DNA of 64,000 bases from JANWYT01 sp034437555 (GTDB taxonomy: Bacteria; Chloroflexota; Anaerolineae; Aggregatilineales; Phototrophicaceae). A program made the position numbers and the translations under genes. Shown here piece after piece: positions 25,701-34,111 of this stretch (the first letter of the stretch is position 1; the number at the start of each line of letters is the position of its first letter). The notes beneath the pieces were generated by a model that saw only the letters and a program-made list of their open reading frames with translations, was not told the origin of the DNA and searched no databases. The stretch lies in NCBI GenBank assembly GCA_034437555.1, contig DAOTTQ010000070.1, positions 1-64,000 of the forward strand, given 5' to 3'.

Positions 25701-27230
25701 TGGCTCGATAATCACGCGCTCTAGTTCATTGGGTGACATTGGCACAACCACTTCGGTACGCTCACGCATTAAATCACTAATGCGCGGTTGTAATAGGGGG
25801 CGGTCATAAAAATCAGCACGAATGGTGATGGCAAGGCGCAAACGGCTTTGCGGATGTACCAACGCATGATAGAGCAAATCAATGAAGTGATTAGTTTGCA
25901 TCTCGCTATGTGCCAGCGTAAATATCTCTTCAAATTGGTCAATAAAGAGAAAAAGTTCTTCTGTAGAATCACCAAGCACTTCACCCAATAGTTCGTGAAG
26001 CACTGTGCTATCTTGCATGAGGCGTTCTAGTAAATTATGGGAGGGCGATACGGCTAAACCATTCAAAACGTTGGCGAGTTCTTGAAAGGGTTGTGTGCCG
26101 GGAATAATATCCGCATAATACCAGGACTCTGAGTTAGGCAATGCCCCCTGACGAAGTTCAGGAATTAGCCCTGCCCGTACCACACTTGATTTACCAGAAC
26201 CACTGGGGCCCACAACCGCCAAAAAGCGGTGATAGTCTTCGCTGTCGCGTAGGCGATTAAGCAGGCGTTTGACCAGAGCCTCACGCCCAAAGAACAGCCC
26301 TGCGTCGCTTTCTTGAAACGCACGCAAGCCTTTATAGGGGTTTGGGGTGTTGTCATTGCCCACCAAGCGTAAGGTTCGGGGTGTACCGCGTAGCATGCTC
26401 TCGATGGCACTGGAAAATTCATAGCTTAGGGTGAGCGCATCAGCATAGCGCATTTTGGGGTCAATTTCGGTGGCTTTACGAAGGACTTCGCTTAGCGCAA
26501 GGGGCAAATCGGGTCTAAAGTCAATGAGGGGTGGCAATGGGCTACTGGAACGTAGCTCTATCACTTCGGTCATCGACATATCGGCTAAATCGGGGAATGG
26601 GTGTTGCCCAGCCAAAAGCTCCCATATAACCAAGCCCAAACTATAGATATCGCTTTGCAAAGAGATAAGTCCGCCAGAGAGTTGTTCGGGAGAGGCATAA
26701 CCAGGAGACCCCATGTTGCTAAAATCATCCTCATTACTTGCACTACTTAAAATTTGGGCAATACCAAAATCAGCCAGATAAGCGTTACCGTCTTCATCCA
26801 GCAAAATGTTTTCAGGTTTAATATCACGGTGAACAATACCATAGCGGTGCGCCAAAGCCAGCGCATTAGACACATTTTCTAGCACACGGTTGACATCTTT
26901 TACATCCCAGCGTTGTGCTTCATCCCCTATGCGGTCACGAAGCGCACCTCCGCGTAAATAACGCATCACAATGTATGCACCTTCAGGGTCACGCCAGTAA
27001 TCATAAAGCGGCACAATATAGGGGTGTTCTAAGCCTGCGACAAGCTGTGCTTCGGCTTCAAATCGGCGAATAAAATTAGGATGGTTGGCGAAGGCGGGCC
27101 AAATAATCTTGATGGCTACTTCTCTTGAAACAACGGCTTGCTTTGCCCGATACACTGCGCCAAAGCCGCCCGTGCCAATGAGTCCGTCTAGTTCATAGCT
27201 CTTGATTATTTTTCCTATTTGATTGTCCAT
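22785..27230 (-). CDS. Ser/Thr kinase - STAND ATPase - WD40 protein
   Basis: This 1481-residue protein has four parts. A Hanks-type kinase spans about 12-280 (GTGGFGAVYRA, Lys41, HRDIKPEN at 134, DFG at 154-156), intact. An nSTAND1 NTPase follows, with GPSGSGKSS at 341-349 and LFLFIDQFEE at 426-435. A basic coiled region and one membrane helix (RLLVGVLLVAVLGALGLTTF) come next. Then 14 WD40 repeats (GHxxxVxxVAFSPDG...WD), enough for two seven-bladed propellers. The propellers would lie across the membrane from the kinase. It probably senses a ligand or partner and signals by phosphorylation after NTP-driven assembly. It ends with a Cys-containing 'FECEQFRVGEPYC' tail common in such proteins. 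Confidence 0.92.
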   Translation of the reverse strand: MDNQIGKIIKSYELDGLIGTGGFGAVYRAKQAVVSREVAIKIIWPAFANHPNFIRRFEAEAQLVAGLEHPYIVPLYDYWRDPEGAYIVMRYLRGGALRDRIGDEAQRWDVKDVNRVLENVSNALALAHRYGIVHRDIKPENILLDEDGNAYLADFGIAQILSSASNEDDFSNMGSPGYASPEQLSGGLISLQSDIYSLGLVIWELLAGQHPFPDLADMSMTEVIELRSSSPLPPLIDFRPDLPLALSEVLRKATEIDPKMRYADALTLSYEFSSAIESMLRGTPRTLRLVGNDNTPNPYKGLRAFQESDAGLFFGREALVKRLLNRLRDSEDYHRFLAVVGPSGSGKSSVVRAGLIPELRQGALPNSESWYYADIIPGTQPFQELANVLNGLAVSPSHNLLERLMQDSTVLHELLGEVLGDSTEELFLFIDQFEEIFTLAHSEMQTNHFIDLLYHALVHPQSRLRLAITIRADFYDRPLLQPRISDLMRERTEVVVPMSPNELERVIIEPARKVGVGIDNGLVASIIAEVKEQPGALPLLQYALSELFERRDGAFILPDAYRLLGGVRGALARRADEIYDRFDKPHQEAMRQLFLRLITLGEGTEDTRRRTLLSEVTSIVETDATADDKAMMQSVVDTLGRARLLAFDRDPITRSPTVEVTHEAIIREWQRLRDWLDDSRNDVRLQRTLASLATEWANAGRDTSFLLRQGRLEQYERWVKITTLALSNVEREFFTASIAEKARQAESEKARQEREKQLEQRSFRALRLLVGVLLVAVLGALGLTTFALSESARAEENARVAGEQAQFSRSIAFEAGARNALSEDNTDLAIVLALLANEEVENPPLASRSTLATVALARGTKQVFPGHEASVLGVAISPDETRLASSAADAIVKIWDAQTGELIYRMTGHGGDVEAVAFSPDGQFVVSSAADFTAILWDVATGQEVRRFLGHTAPVRRTFFTSNGTQIITASSDNTLIKWDVATGTPLMTFTGHTSAVLAHAIHPNDQTMLSGARDGELIYWNVNTGEIIRKMSGHTTAITDIAISKDGTRAVTSSGDGTMIMWDVNNGNEQLRFIGTPIEIRALAFMPNGENVLAAAIDGSVQIWSTANGLQIDRLLGHNSAVLSLAMGAQGKLAVTGSQDQTIRLWNVGNVSELAVIKGHSERVSELVVGGRSGNLYSASPDGVFKVYAPDGTFRREFVFTDLPILALAISHDETRALVGSRNGRLFELELGTGAVIRELEGHTGNVLGVSYDINSQLAVTTSQQGEIFVWQLSDGSRLQVFSVGDKAVYNAVFLPDSKRIIGVASDDSLRLWDIETGTEQRRYSGHTGTIYTLDISPDGSLVASGGRDGFAIVWDVQSGTERARLSLGTDTVWEVAFSQDNTRLITATSSGALTLWDVLEGDALQRFNATSTVFSVALGNDGTRAYSGQDDGTVVIWKTFTFKDNDAVQWAKENRYVRQLTSFECEQFRVGEPYCSTTP

Positions 27231-27274
27231 GCTTGCCGTATGCTCGCTTTTTTATTGAATGGTGATAACACTTT

Positions 27275-27808
27275 TTATTCTGTAGGTTTAACACCGTGTA
27301 TTTCATTGGTATCGGTGATGTCACCTGTTAGCCACTTAAAGCACTTGGTGCGGCTGTAAAACGTCTTATAACGAATAGACGGATGTTCACGATTTAGAAA
27401 GTTCATTAAGGTGCGGTTCGTTTGCCCCGAAAGTGATAAATTAAAGTTCACTGCTACCCGTGCTTGCCAATTAGGATGGGCATCGAATAGTTCTTCTAAA
27501 GTAAACCGTCCGCCCATCGTAATGCCAATGTTCATCATGTCAAAATTAACCATGGCAGCATATTGCAAAGACACGCCTGCCTGTGAAAGGTCATGAATGG
27601 CAAGATAAGGTTTGTCTTTATCCCATTCATTTAAGGTGTCTACAACCAATTGCATCCAGCCATCTACAATGGTTTCAGAGACGGCAGTCAATTTGTAAGT
27701 CACCATAGAACGGTCAACATACCATTCACGGATTAGACCTGCGATGGGGTTGTCTGTTTCTTCTGGAAGAAACTTTTTGTCTGTGTCCAAAACACCGCCT
27801 CCAAGCAT
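27275..27808 (-). CDS. Hypothetical protein (177 aa)
   Basis: Soluble protein with no recognised family. The ATG at 27808 is chosen because GGAGG lies 8 bases upstream; an earlier TTG at 27835 has no such site. It contains WMQLVVDTLNEWDKDKPYLA and a C-terminal YKTFYSRTKCFKWL. The alternating strand/helix plan, with HDLSQAGVSLQY in the middle, loosely recalls STAS/SpoIIAA-like folds (inference). It is 44 bp upstream of the big kinase gene on the same strand, so it may be its partner or substrate. A decayed relative seems to lie at 8993-9139. Confidence 0.65.
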   Translation of the reverse strand: MLGGGVLDTDKKFLPEETDNPIAGLIREWYVDRSMVTYKLTAVSETIVDGWMQLVVDTLNEWDKDKPYLAIHDLSQAGVSLQYAAMVNFDMMNIGITMGGRFTLEELFDAHPNWQARVAVNFNLSLSGQTNRTLMNFLNREHPSIRYKTFYSRTKCFKWLTGDITDTNEIHGVKPTE

Positions 27809-27950
27809 ATTTTCGTCCTCCGTGAATGATTCCAACTGATGTAGGCAACTTTAACAGTTCCGTTTAGTGAATCTTGCCACAAATAGATGGTATTCTCTTT
27901 AACGTTATGTCAAGTAGGCTTTAATAAACCCTAAATCAGGGGAAATTGGG

Positions 27951-28685
27951 TTACTTTAGGGTTTCGTGGTAGGCAATCAAGCGTTGATAGGCTTCATTAA
28001 TTTGTGTCATGCGGTGATGCGCGGTTAAGTCTGCGTTTAGGTCGGGATGATATTGGCGTGCCATCTCACGATACGCACGCCGAACAGCCTCGATGGGAGC
28101 AGTGGAATGTAAGCCCAATATAGCATAGTATTTTGCCATCGGCGACACTTTAAGCGGTTCTGTATAAGGGGGCGGTACAGAAGTGCCGTCTGGCGCATCA
28201 AAGGTGGCGATACGCCAGCTTCCCTTCAAATACGTGGTATTGGTTTCTATGGTATAGGTATGAAGCTGGCTAAAATCAATCACATCACCTTGCTTAACAC
28301 GGCGCGTTCTGCCCTGCCCTTGCAAATACACAGGATAAAAAAACGCATCGCGCCCTGCTACCTCAAAACCAAATAGCTTATCGCCTTGTACGCTGGCGAT
28401 TGCCTGCATCCAATCTTCCATCAGATAGTCATCGCCATCTGCGGGCAAAAACATATCCGCCCAAAAGATAAAAATTGTGCTAATGCCATTGCGCGTGTTG
28501 GTACTAAGATGATGCAAGATATTTTGCACACTTAGCGGATATTCAATAAGATACGTCATGATGTGTTCGCCTGTGCGCATCTTAAAGTACATCATGTCGC
28601 CATCTTCATACCATGTGTCTACGGTTTGAGCATCTTGCATTCCCCAAACGTAATGTGTGGCTGCCACAAATGTATCATAGCGCAT
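27951..28685 (-). CDS. C-terminal J-domain protein with unknown N-terminal domain
   Basis: This 244-residue protein has a compact J-domain at residues 184-244: YYAILGLHSTAPIEAVRRAYR, the HPD motif at 213-215, then INEAYQRL. Such a domain should stimulate a DnaK-type Hsp70. The first 180 residues are unknown, alpha/beta, with many aromatic residues, and would be the client- or partner-binding part. J-domains are usually N-terminal, so this order is unusual. AAGGAT precedes the ATG. Its start overlaps the end of the DUF362-like gene by 11 bp, so the two are co-translated. Confidence 0.8.
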   Translation of the reverse strand: MRYDTFVAATHYVWGMQDAQTVDTWYEDGDMMYFKMRTGEHIMTYLIEYPLSVQNILHHLSTNTRNGISTIFIFWADMFLPADGDDYLMEDWMQAIASVQGDKLFGFEVAGRDAFFYPVYLQGQGRTRRVKQGDVIDFSQLHTYTIETNTTYLKGSWRIATFDAPDGTSVPPPYTEPLKVSPMAKYYAILGLHSTAPIEAVRRAYREMARQYHPDLNADLTAHHRMTQINEAYQRLIAYHETLK

Positions 28686-29382
28686 AAGTATCCTTGAGTG
28701 CCTTCAAGTGGTTGGGTAATGGCGTTTTCGTAAGGGTACACACGCCTTCATCAACTGCCAAAGCGTTTTCGCCCCACGCCACGTTAATACTTTGCCCTAG
28801 CGTGTATTCCACAACTACCCCATCCACATATCGCCCTAGCGTATGATAAATATCATGGTGGCGCGTATCGCCCTCAGTGGGCTTGATGGGGCTATCGCAA
28901 GGCAACCAATGATAAAGGTGCGTAATTGCCCCCTTGGTTTCTTTGGGGGTTGCCTCAAATGTCGTCACGTTAATGACACAATCAAACTCATCAAGATAGG
29001 CAGGCGCGTTAATGGCTTGATGCGTAATGGCTTGCGTCATCGGATTTGTATAGGGTACTAAAATGAGGTCATCGGTGGTAGCAATGCGCGTTTCTTCGTC
29101 GATGGCTTCCCGAATCCCCAGCTTTGTAAACAGTGCGTCTGCCCCTGATGAGGGGCAAATGGTATCCACTAACAAAATACGTCCCTTTGGGGTAACGCGC
29201 CGTAGACCCCTTAGCACACCCGCCACCGTTCCCCAGTTTAACGCAGGGGACGCGCCCACTTTATACCCCAAGTTTAAGCAAACCAATGTGCGAATTGCGC
29301 CATAGGCTTGCGGAGGTGGCGTATAAACAAACGATTCTAGGCGCGTATTTTTAACGCTGGCGAGTTGTGCTAATTTGCCCAC
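28675..29382 (-). CDS. DUF362-like protein
   Basis: This 235-residue soluble protein starts with GTG, with AAAGGAAG about 8 bases upstream. The order of elements resembles DUF362: a strand (IRTLVCLNLGYKVG), a helix pair, GRILLVDT, then KLGIREAID, and EFDCVINVTTFEATPKET with KGAITHLYHW after it. The Cys clusters for iron-sulfur binding found in some DUF362 proteins are missing. Biochemistry is unknown. It is probably co-expressed with the J-domain gene, and lies 31 bp downstream of the FtsX permease gene. Confidence 0.5.
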   Translation of the reverse strand: MGKLAQLASVKNTRLESFVYTPPPQAYGAIRTLVCLNLGYKVGASPALNWGTVAGVLRGLRRVTPKGRILLVDTICPSSGADALFTKLGIREAIDEETRIATTDDLILVPYTNPMTQAITHQAINAPAYLDEFDCVINVTTFEATPKETKGAITHLYHWLPCDSPIKPTEGDTRHHDIYHTLGRYVDGVVVEYTLGQSINVAWGENALAVDEGVCTLTKTPLPNHLKALKDTYAL

Positions 29383-29413
29383 AGGTACGCTTCCTTTGTG
29401 TGTGTTGTCTGTG

Positions 29414-32260
29414 TTATTCGTAGCGTAAAACGTTTAGGGGTTTCTCACCGCTTGCGCCCCATGCCGTTGTAAGCGCAGCAACCAGCGCAACCAGCAAGCA
29501 TAGCCCCATCAGTAAGAAGGCGGTGTCAATGGGAAGTGGACGATTGCCAATATCGTCACCTAGCAACACGACCAAGCCAATCAGCCCCATGCCCACGCCT
29601 AGCAATCCGCCAATGATACCCAAAATGCCATTTTCAATGAGCAACATGCCAAGTACGCGCTCACGTTGTAGCCCCACACTTTTCATGATGGCAATCTCTC
29701 GGCGACGTTCCATTGTAGACAGTGCAACCGAATTTGCAATCACTATACCCCCGACAACCAACCCAAGCAACGCTACCAACAAGGGGAAAGTGGTAAATTG
29801 CCCTATAAACGCCGTCAATAGGCGGTTGATAGACTCTGTTTCTAGCAAGAAAGTTTGTGGGAGTGTGCTTAAAGAACGACGTAAAGGCGAGATTTGATTG
29901 TCCTGAATGTTGGCGGTCATACGGATTTGTGAGGGTGGCATGGCTTCTGGCAATGAGCCAACAAACGTATATTGCCCCGACTCGGCAAGATTCACGGTGG
30001 TAATGGTGTCTGTGATGCCCACAATCTCGTAGGTGATTGTGCCTGTTGTGCCACCAACACCTAAAAATCCGCCGTAGCTGTACTCATAGGTAAAGCTATC
30101 CCCCACTTGTATCCCAAGTTCATCCAAAAATGGGGATGTTTGCACCACAACATAGGGTTGCCCGTTATCTTCTGGTGTTAAATGCCTGCCCGCTTTAAGC
30201 GTTTGTGTACGGGCTTCATCAAGGGGCAAGCTATCAATAGGGCTATACACGCTTTGCATTTCGCGCAGTCGTCGGTCTACAAGGTTTTGATTGCCAGAAA
30301 AGTCGCTACCGTTGTTGGTATTGGTGTCTTCTGGGCTAGGCGTGCCACTTAAACTTTGTTGATAGAAAAAGTCATTGGCGCGTAGAACTTCGCTAATTTG
30401 CTCGGTGTTCAACACTTCTTCGGTAGCTTTGTTAAGCGAGACAAGCGTCATGTTATAGGTGCGTGTTACCGCATAGTCGTTTTCACCTTCTAGAGCTTCA
30501 ATGCGCTCAATTACCGTTTGTAATGCATCTTCGCCCCCACCCACCTGAATAAAGATATTATCTCCTGTCAGGAAGGCATCGCTAAGGGTTTCCGAGACCG
30601 TGCTTGCCAACATGGTAATGAGGCTAAGAGAGAACACGCCTACCACCAACGCCAACAGCGTCACAGACCCACGTCCGCGCGTTGCTAACATCTCACGAAG
30701 CGACAGCTTAAGGTCAATAATGCCGAATGAAGGGAAGAAGCGACCCACAATCCAAATGAGGAAATTCAGGAAGAACAGCAAAATCCCTGCCACGGTAAAA
30801 GAGCCAACAATCACGCCAAAAGCAAGAAAAACGTTACCTAGAATGCCATAAGCCACCGCAACCAGCGCAAGGATTGTTAGAAGTAATGCAAATGCCGTAC
30901 GCACACGCCCCGCTTTAGGAATGGGGTTGTCACTGGGACGAAGCACCAATGAAGGGCGAATTTGTCCTGCTGATAGCGTGGGGATAAAGCCAAATACTGT
31001 TGTGACAATTGTTCCTACAAATATCCCGCTCACTACCGCGCTCGGCACAATCAGGAAGGGCAAGCTGCTTCCTAGTAAGCCTTCTGCTACGCCTTTAATG
31101 GCGAATACTAGCACCCAACCCAATAAAACACCCGCAATACTGCCGATGACGCCCATCATGAGGGCTTCTACAAGAAATAACTGGGTGATTTGATTGGCTT
31201 GCAAACCCACTGTTTTAAGCACAGCAATCTCTTGTACACGACGGCGCACAATCACTTGCATGGTGTTGATGATGCCAATGCTCCCTAAGAGTAACGCAAT
31301 CAAGCCCATCACAGTAACCAATTGGTTTACACCTTCAGAAATTTGTGTGTAGGCTTGGCGTAGCTCTTCTGTAGTAGTGGCGCGTAAAAACGGAAACGCC
31401 TCTCTTAAAGCGGTTTCCACGTCATCCACGTTTTCATCTTCGTTTAGCTTCACATAGGCGATATTAGAGCGTACAGGCACACCCTCAAACAAAAACAGCG
31501 ATTTTCTATCTAGGATGTAAAAGCCGTTAAGTGCCGCCAAAATATCTTGGGTGGGGTTACGAATTTCGGCTTCATTCGTCACAATACCCACCACATTAAA
31601 CACGCCTTCTAAGCCATTCACAGTGAGAGTTTGCCCCACACTAATGCCTAGCGTTTCGGCAGCACTTACGCCCAACACAATATCAAGGGGCGTATTGAGA
31701 ACTTCTTTTAAGGACTTGCCTTCAAGTGTAAAAATTTCGCCATAGAAAGGGTAAGTACTGGCATCAATCATAACAGGCACAACACCGGACACTTCTTCGC
31801 CTGTTCCTTCGGCTATCAGGGCTGTGCCTACCCCACTTCCCGTAAATACGGCAATGGGGTCTACCAATTGTTGACGATATGTAAACTCGGAGCTGGGGTA
31901 ATTTTGCAAAAACCAGTCCTGCACGGCTAGGATGCCTGGTTCGGCTAGGACATATTGATTGCCCTGAAAGCCCGCAAAGGCAACATCACTGGTTAATAAA
32001 AGACCATCGCGCGCACCCTGCTCAAGTTGTGCCACAGCCCCATCGTTTTGGCTTTGCGAAACGTTAATTTGCAAGTCGCCACGATTGTTTTCACGAAGGT
32101 TGCTTACAAGTGTGGTTTGAATCATGCTGGCAAGTGTTTGTAGGCTAACAATGGCTGCCACACCCGCCGAAATACACAATAGCGCAAAGAACGTCCGTTG
32201 TGAATTTACTCTAAGGTCGTTCCAAGAGTGCGATATGAAAAAGCTCAGTTGTCCGAACAT
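29414..32260 (-). CDS. ABC transporter permease with two FtsX domains
   Basis: This 948-residue inner-membrane protein is built as a tandem MacB_PCD/FtsX pair. An N-terminal helix and large periplasmic domain are followed by an FtsX block (VMGLIALLLGSIGIINTMQV). Central helices come next, then a second periplasmic domain and a last FtsX block (NSVALSTMERRREIAIMKSV). With the ATPase at 32269 it should form a LolCDE/MacB-type mechanotransmission machine moving lipoproteins, lipids or peptides rather than driving classical transport. The gap to the ATPase gene is 8 bp. AGGGGGG stands just before its ATG. Confidence 0.9.
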   Translation of the reverse strand: MFGQLSFFISHSWNDLRVNSQRTFFALLCISAGVAAIVSLQTLASMIQTTLVSNLRENNRGDLQINVSQSQNDGAVAQLEQGARDGLLLTSDVAFAGFQGNQYVLAEPGILAVQDWFLQNYPSSEFTYRQQLVDPIAVFTGSGVGTALIAEGTGEEVSGVVPVMIDASTYPFYGEIFTLEGKSLKEVLNTPLDIVLGVSAAETLGISVGQTLTVNGLEGVFNVVGIVTNEAEIRNPTQDILAALNGFYILDRKSLFLFEGVPVRSNIAYVKLNEDENVDDVETALREAFPFLRATTTEELRQAYTQISEGVNQLVTVMGLIALLLGSIGIINTMQVIVRRRVQEIAVLKTVGLQANQITQLFLVEALMMGVIGSIAGVLLGWVLVFAIKGVAEGLLGSSLPFLIVPSAVVSGIFVGTIVTTVFGFIPTLSAGQIRPSLVLRPSDNPIPKAGRVRTAFALLLTILALVAVAYGILGNVFLAFGVIVGSFTVAGILLFFLNFLIWIVGRFFPSFGIIDLKLSLREMLATRGRGSVTLLALVVGVFSLSLITMLASTVSETLSDAFLTGDNIFIQVGGGEDALQTVIERIEALEGENDYAVTRTYNMTLVSLNKATEEVLNTEQISEVLRANDFFYQQSLSGTPSPEDTNTNNGSDFSGNQNLVDRRLREMQSVYSPIDSLPLDEARTQTLKAGRHLTPEDNGQPYVVVQTSPFLDELGIQVGDSFTYEYSYGGFLGVGGTTGTITYEIVGITDTITTVNLAESGQYTFVGSLPEAMPPSQIRMTANIQDNQISPLRRSLSTLPQTFLLETESINRLLTAFIGQFTTFPLLVALLGLVVGGIVIANSVALSTMERRREIAIMKSVGLQRERVLGMLLIENGILGIIGGLLGVGMGLIGLVVLLGDDIGNRPLPIDTAFLLMGLCLLVALVAALTTAWGASGEKPLNVLRYE

Positions 32261-32268
32261 GCGCCCCC

Positions 32269-33048
32269 CTAAACTTCTAAGGCGGGTAATTCGCCTGTTG
32301 AGTGCTTCTTGCGTAACGCCTCAATGCTATTGGCTTGGACTTGTTGACGAGGGTCATTGTCGCTGGCAATCAAGCCATCCACAATCGTTACCACACGGTC
32401 GGCTTGTGCTGCAATGTCCATATCGTGCGTCACAATGATAACGGTAGTATCCATTTGCTTTTGAATCTGGCGCAAGGCACGCATAACAATCGTTGAAGAC
32501 GTGGTATCTAAGTTTCCTGTTGGCTCATCCGCCAAAACAAGTGGCGGATAATTGGCAAGAGCGCGAGCAATCGCCACACGCTGTTGTTGCCCGCCCGAAA
32601 GTTGGCTAGGGCGATGGTCGAGCCTATCGCCAAGCTCAAAGAGATCTAACAGACTTTTAGCACGCTGTGACGGGCTTTCTTTGTGGGCTTTGCGCGTAAA
32701 CTGAATGGGCAAGGACACATTTTCTAACGCCGTTAGCGTGGGAATGAGATTAAATGATTGAAAGACGAAGCCAATTTTTTCGTTACGAATACGGGTCAAA
32801 TCGCGTTCACTCATGGTGGTGATATCGATTCCATCAATGACAATCTTGCCACTGGTCGCTACATCCAGTCCGCCCATCAAGCCCAAGAGTGTCGATTTAC
32901 CACTGCCACTGGGCCCAATCACTGCCACAAATTCGCCACGCTGAACGCTAAAGCTAACCCCCTTGAGAGCATCGACAGTAACTTCACCCACGCTTAGGCG
33001 TTTGGTGAGGTTTGTAATTTCTAAAACGTTGGGGGGAGTATTTGCCAT
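32269..33048 (-). CDS. ABC transporter ATP-binding protein (MacB/LolD type)
   Basis: About 259 residues with Walker A GPSGSGKST, Q-loop FVFQSFNLIPTLTALENV, signature LSGGQQQRVAIARAL, Walker B LVLADEPTGNLD and switch His (VTHD). The IGFVFQSFNL and EPTGNLD segments are hallmarks of the LolD/MacB/FtsE group. The ATG at 33048 is preferred because AAGGAAGG lies 7 bases before it; the frame is open further upstream but without a ribosome site. It forms an operon with the tandem-FtsX permease. Confidence 0.92.
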   Translation of the reverse strand: MANTPPNVLEITNLTKRLSVGEVTVDALKGVSFSVQRGEFVAVIGPSGSGKSTLLGLMGGLDVATSGKIVIDGIDITTMSERDLTRIRNEKIGFVFQSFNLIPTLTALENVSLPIQFTRKAHKESPSQRAKSLLDLFELGDRLDHRPSQLSGGQQQRVAIARALANYPPLVLADEPTGNLDTTSSTIVMRALRQIQKQMDTTVIIVTHDMDIAAQADRVVTIVDGLIASDNDPRQQVQANSIEALRKKHSTGELPALEV

Positions 33049-33456
33049 TAGAAAACCTTCCTTATGAGTTGTAAGCATGGGTTGAGCTTGGTTTTTGAGC
33101 ACCACTTTAAGATGCTGTTTTGTGCTGTGGTTGCTATGCATACCATTTATCACGCCCCCTATCTTCTAAACAATGGGGTGTAGAACAGGTCGTCTCTCTT
33201 ATAAGAGGCAAGCGGGTAAACCCTTTCTATTATTACGTAAAAACATGATAAGTGTCGCATAGAAACATGAATGCTGGCTAAACACGCATTTAGCGTCCAT
33301 AAAAGTAATACAACGGTGCGTTGAGCTGGTCTTTACACCTTTTTTATGTCATAAAATAAAGACATTTTTACAAGTTTTAACAACTTGCACATTAGAAATG
33401 TCTCTTGTGAGGTATAATATATGGAAACGAAGAAGAAAACCTATGGAGAAGCAAAC
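33049..33456. other. Divergent intergenic region
   Basis: About 400 bp between divergent genes. It contains a perfect 12-bp palindrome CTCTTATAAGAG at 33196-33207, placed to affect the minus-strand ABC operon, and the promoter region described at 33371. No RNA gene or further coding frame is seen. Confidence 0.5.
33371..33418 (+). promoter_or_regulatory. -10 box and upstream inverted repeat
   Basis: TATAAT at 33413-33418 lies 38 bp before the chosen ATG 33457. A perfect inverted repeat CAAGTT-5-AACTTG occupies 33371-33387, just upstream of or overlapping a weak -35 region. This looks like an operator site, but the regulator is unknown. Confidence 0.45.
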
Positions 33457-34020
33457 ATGAAACACATCATCAAATTCCTAATTGCATTAGCCCTCATTAT
33501 TGTACCTGTAACCGCTTCTGCCCAAGAAAGTGGTTTTAGCCTAGACGAATCATTCATCGGCGCATTTTCCTTGGACATCGCTACCGGTTCTTACAGTGAT
33601 GGCATCCTCACATTAACCATTGATGAACAATCTATCGGGTTCATTTTCTTGCAACCTAGCTTTGCAGCAGGCTTGCACACTCTGACCGAATTTGTAAGTG
33701 ACTGGGTGGTCTTTAACCTAGAAACCACTTCCCTCTTGGTGATTGGCGACATGACCGCCGAAATCGTAGCCGTCGTTGAATCTTATGACAGCATGACTGG
33801 CGAACTAGTACTAAGCATTAAGGTAAATAGCATCGCCACCATTGAAGAAGTTAAGGGCGGCGCAGAAATTCCTGCCCAATTTAGCAACGCTAAGTTGAAC
33901 TTCGTCATTGACCAAACCATTGGTGAAAGCCTTGTTGCAGGGTTTGACGCCCGCATCTCTGGCACACGCCCCGACAGCATTCCTTGTAACTCAACACTAA
34001 AAGCCTTAGGCAGATGCTAG
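33457..34020 (+). CDS. Small secreted protein, unknown
   Basis: About 187 residues with a strong signal peptide (MKHIIKFLIALALIIVPVTA, cleavage near SAQES). The mature part is beta-rich with alternating hydrophobic strands and ends in CNSTLKALGRC, which could form a disulfide. The ATG at 33457 is chosen because GGAGAAG lies about 7 bases before it; the ATG at 33421 abuts the -10 box and cannot be in the transcript. It is a single gene with its own promoter and terminator. No family was recognised. Confidence 0.7.
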   Translation: MKHIIKFLIALALIIVPVTASAQESGFSLDESFIGAFSLDIATGSYSDGILTLTIDEQSIGFIFLQPSFAAGLHTLTEFVSDWVVFNLETTSLLVIGDMTAEIVAVVESYDSMTGELVLSIKVNSIATIEEVKGGAEIPAQFSNAKLNFVIDQTIGESLVAGFDARISGTRPDSIPCNSTLKALGRC

Positions 34021-34050
34021 TTGCTTTTTCTTTATAGTGTGAAATAATTG

Positions 34051-34079
34051 GGGTAGAGTCTCTCTGCCCTATTTTTTTA
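34051..34079 (+). terminator. Rho-independent terminator
   Basis: An 8-bp stem with one G-T pair (34051-34058 with 34062-34069), a 3-base loop and seven T at 34072-34078. It follows the small secreted protein. Confidence 0.75.
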
Positions 34080-34111
34080 TCTGTTGGCTAAATTACGAAG
34101 GGTCTTTTGTA

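Noticed and set aside
33421..33456. ATG 33421 as start of the small secreted protein
   Set aside because: It lies 3 bp after the -10 box, has no ribosome site and would bury the signal peptide behind 12 polar residues.
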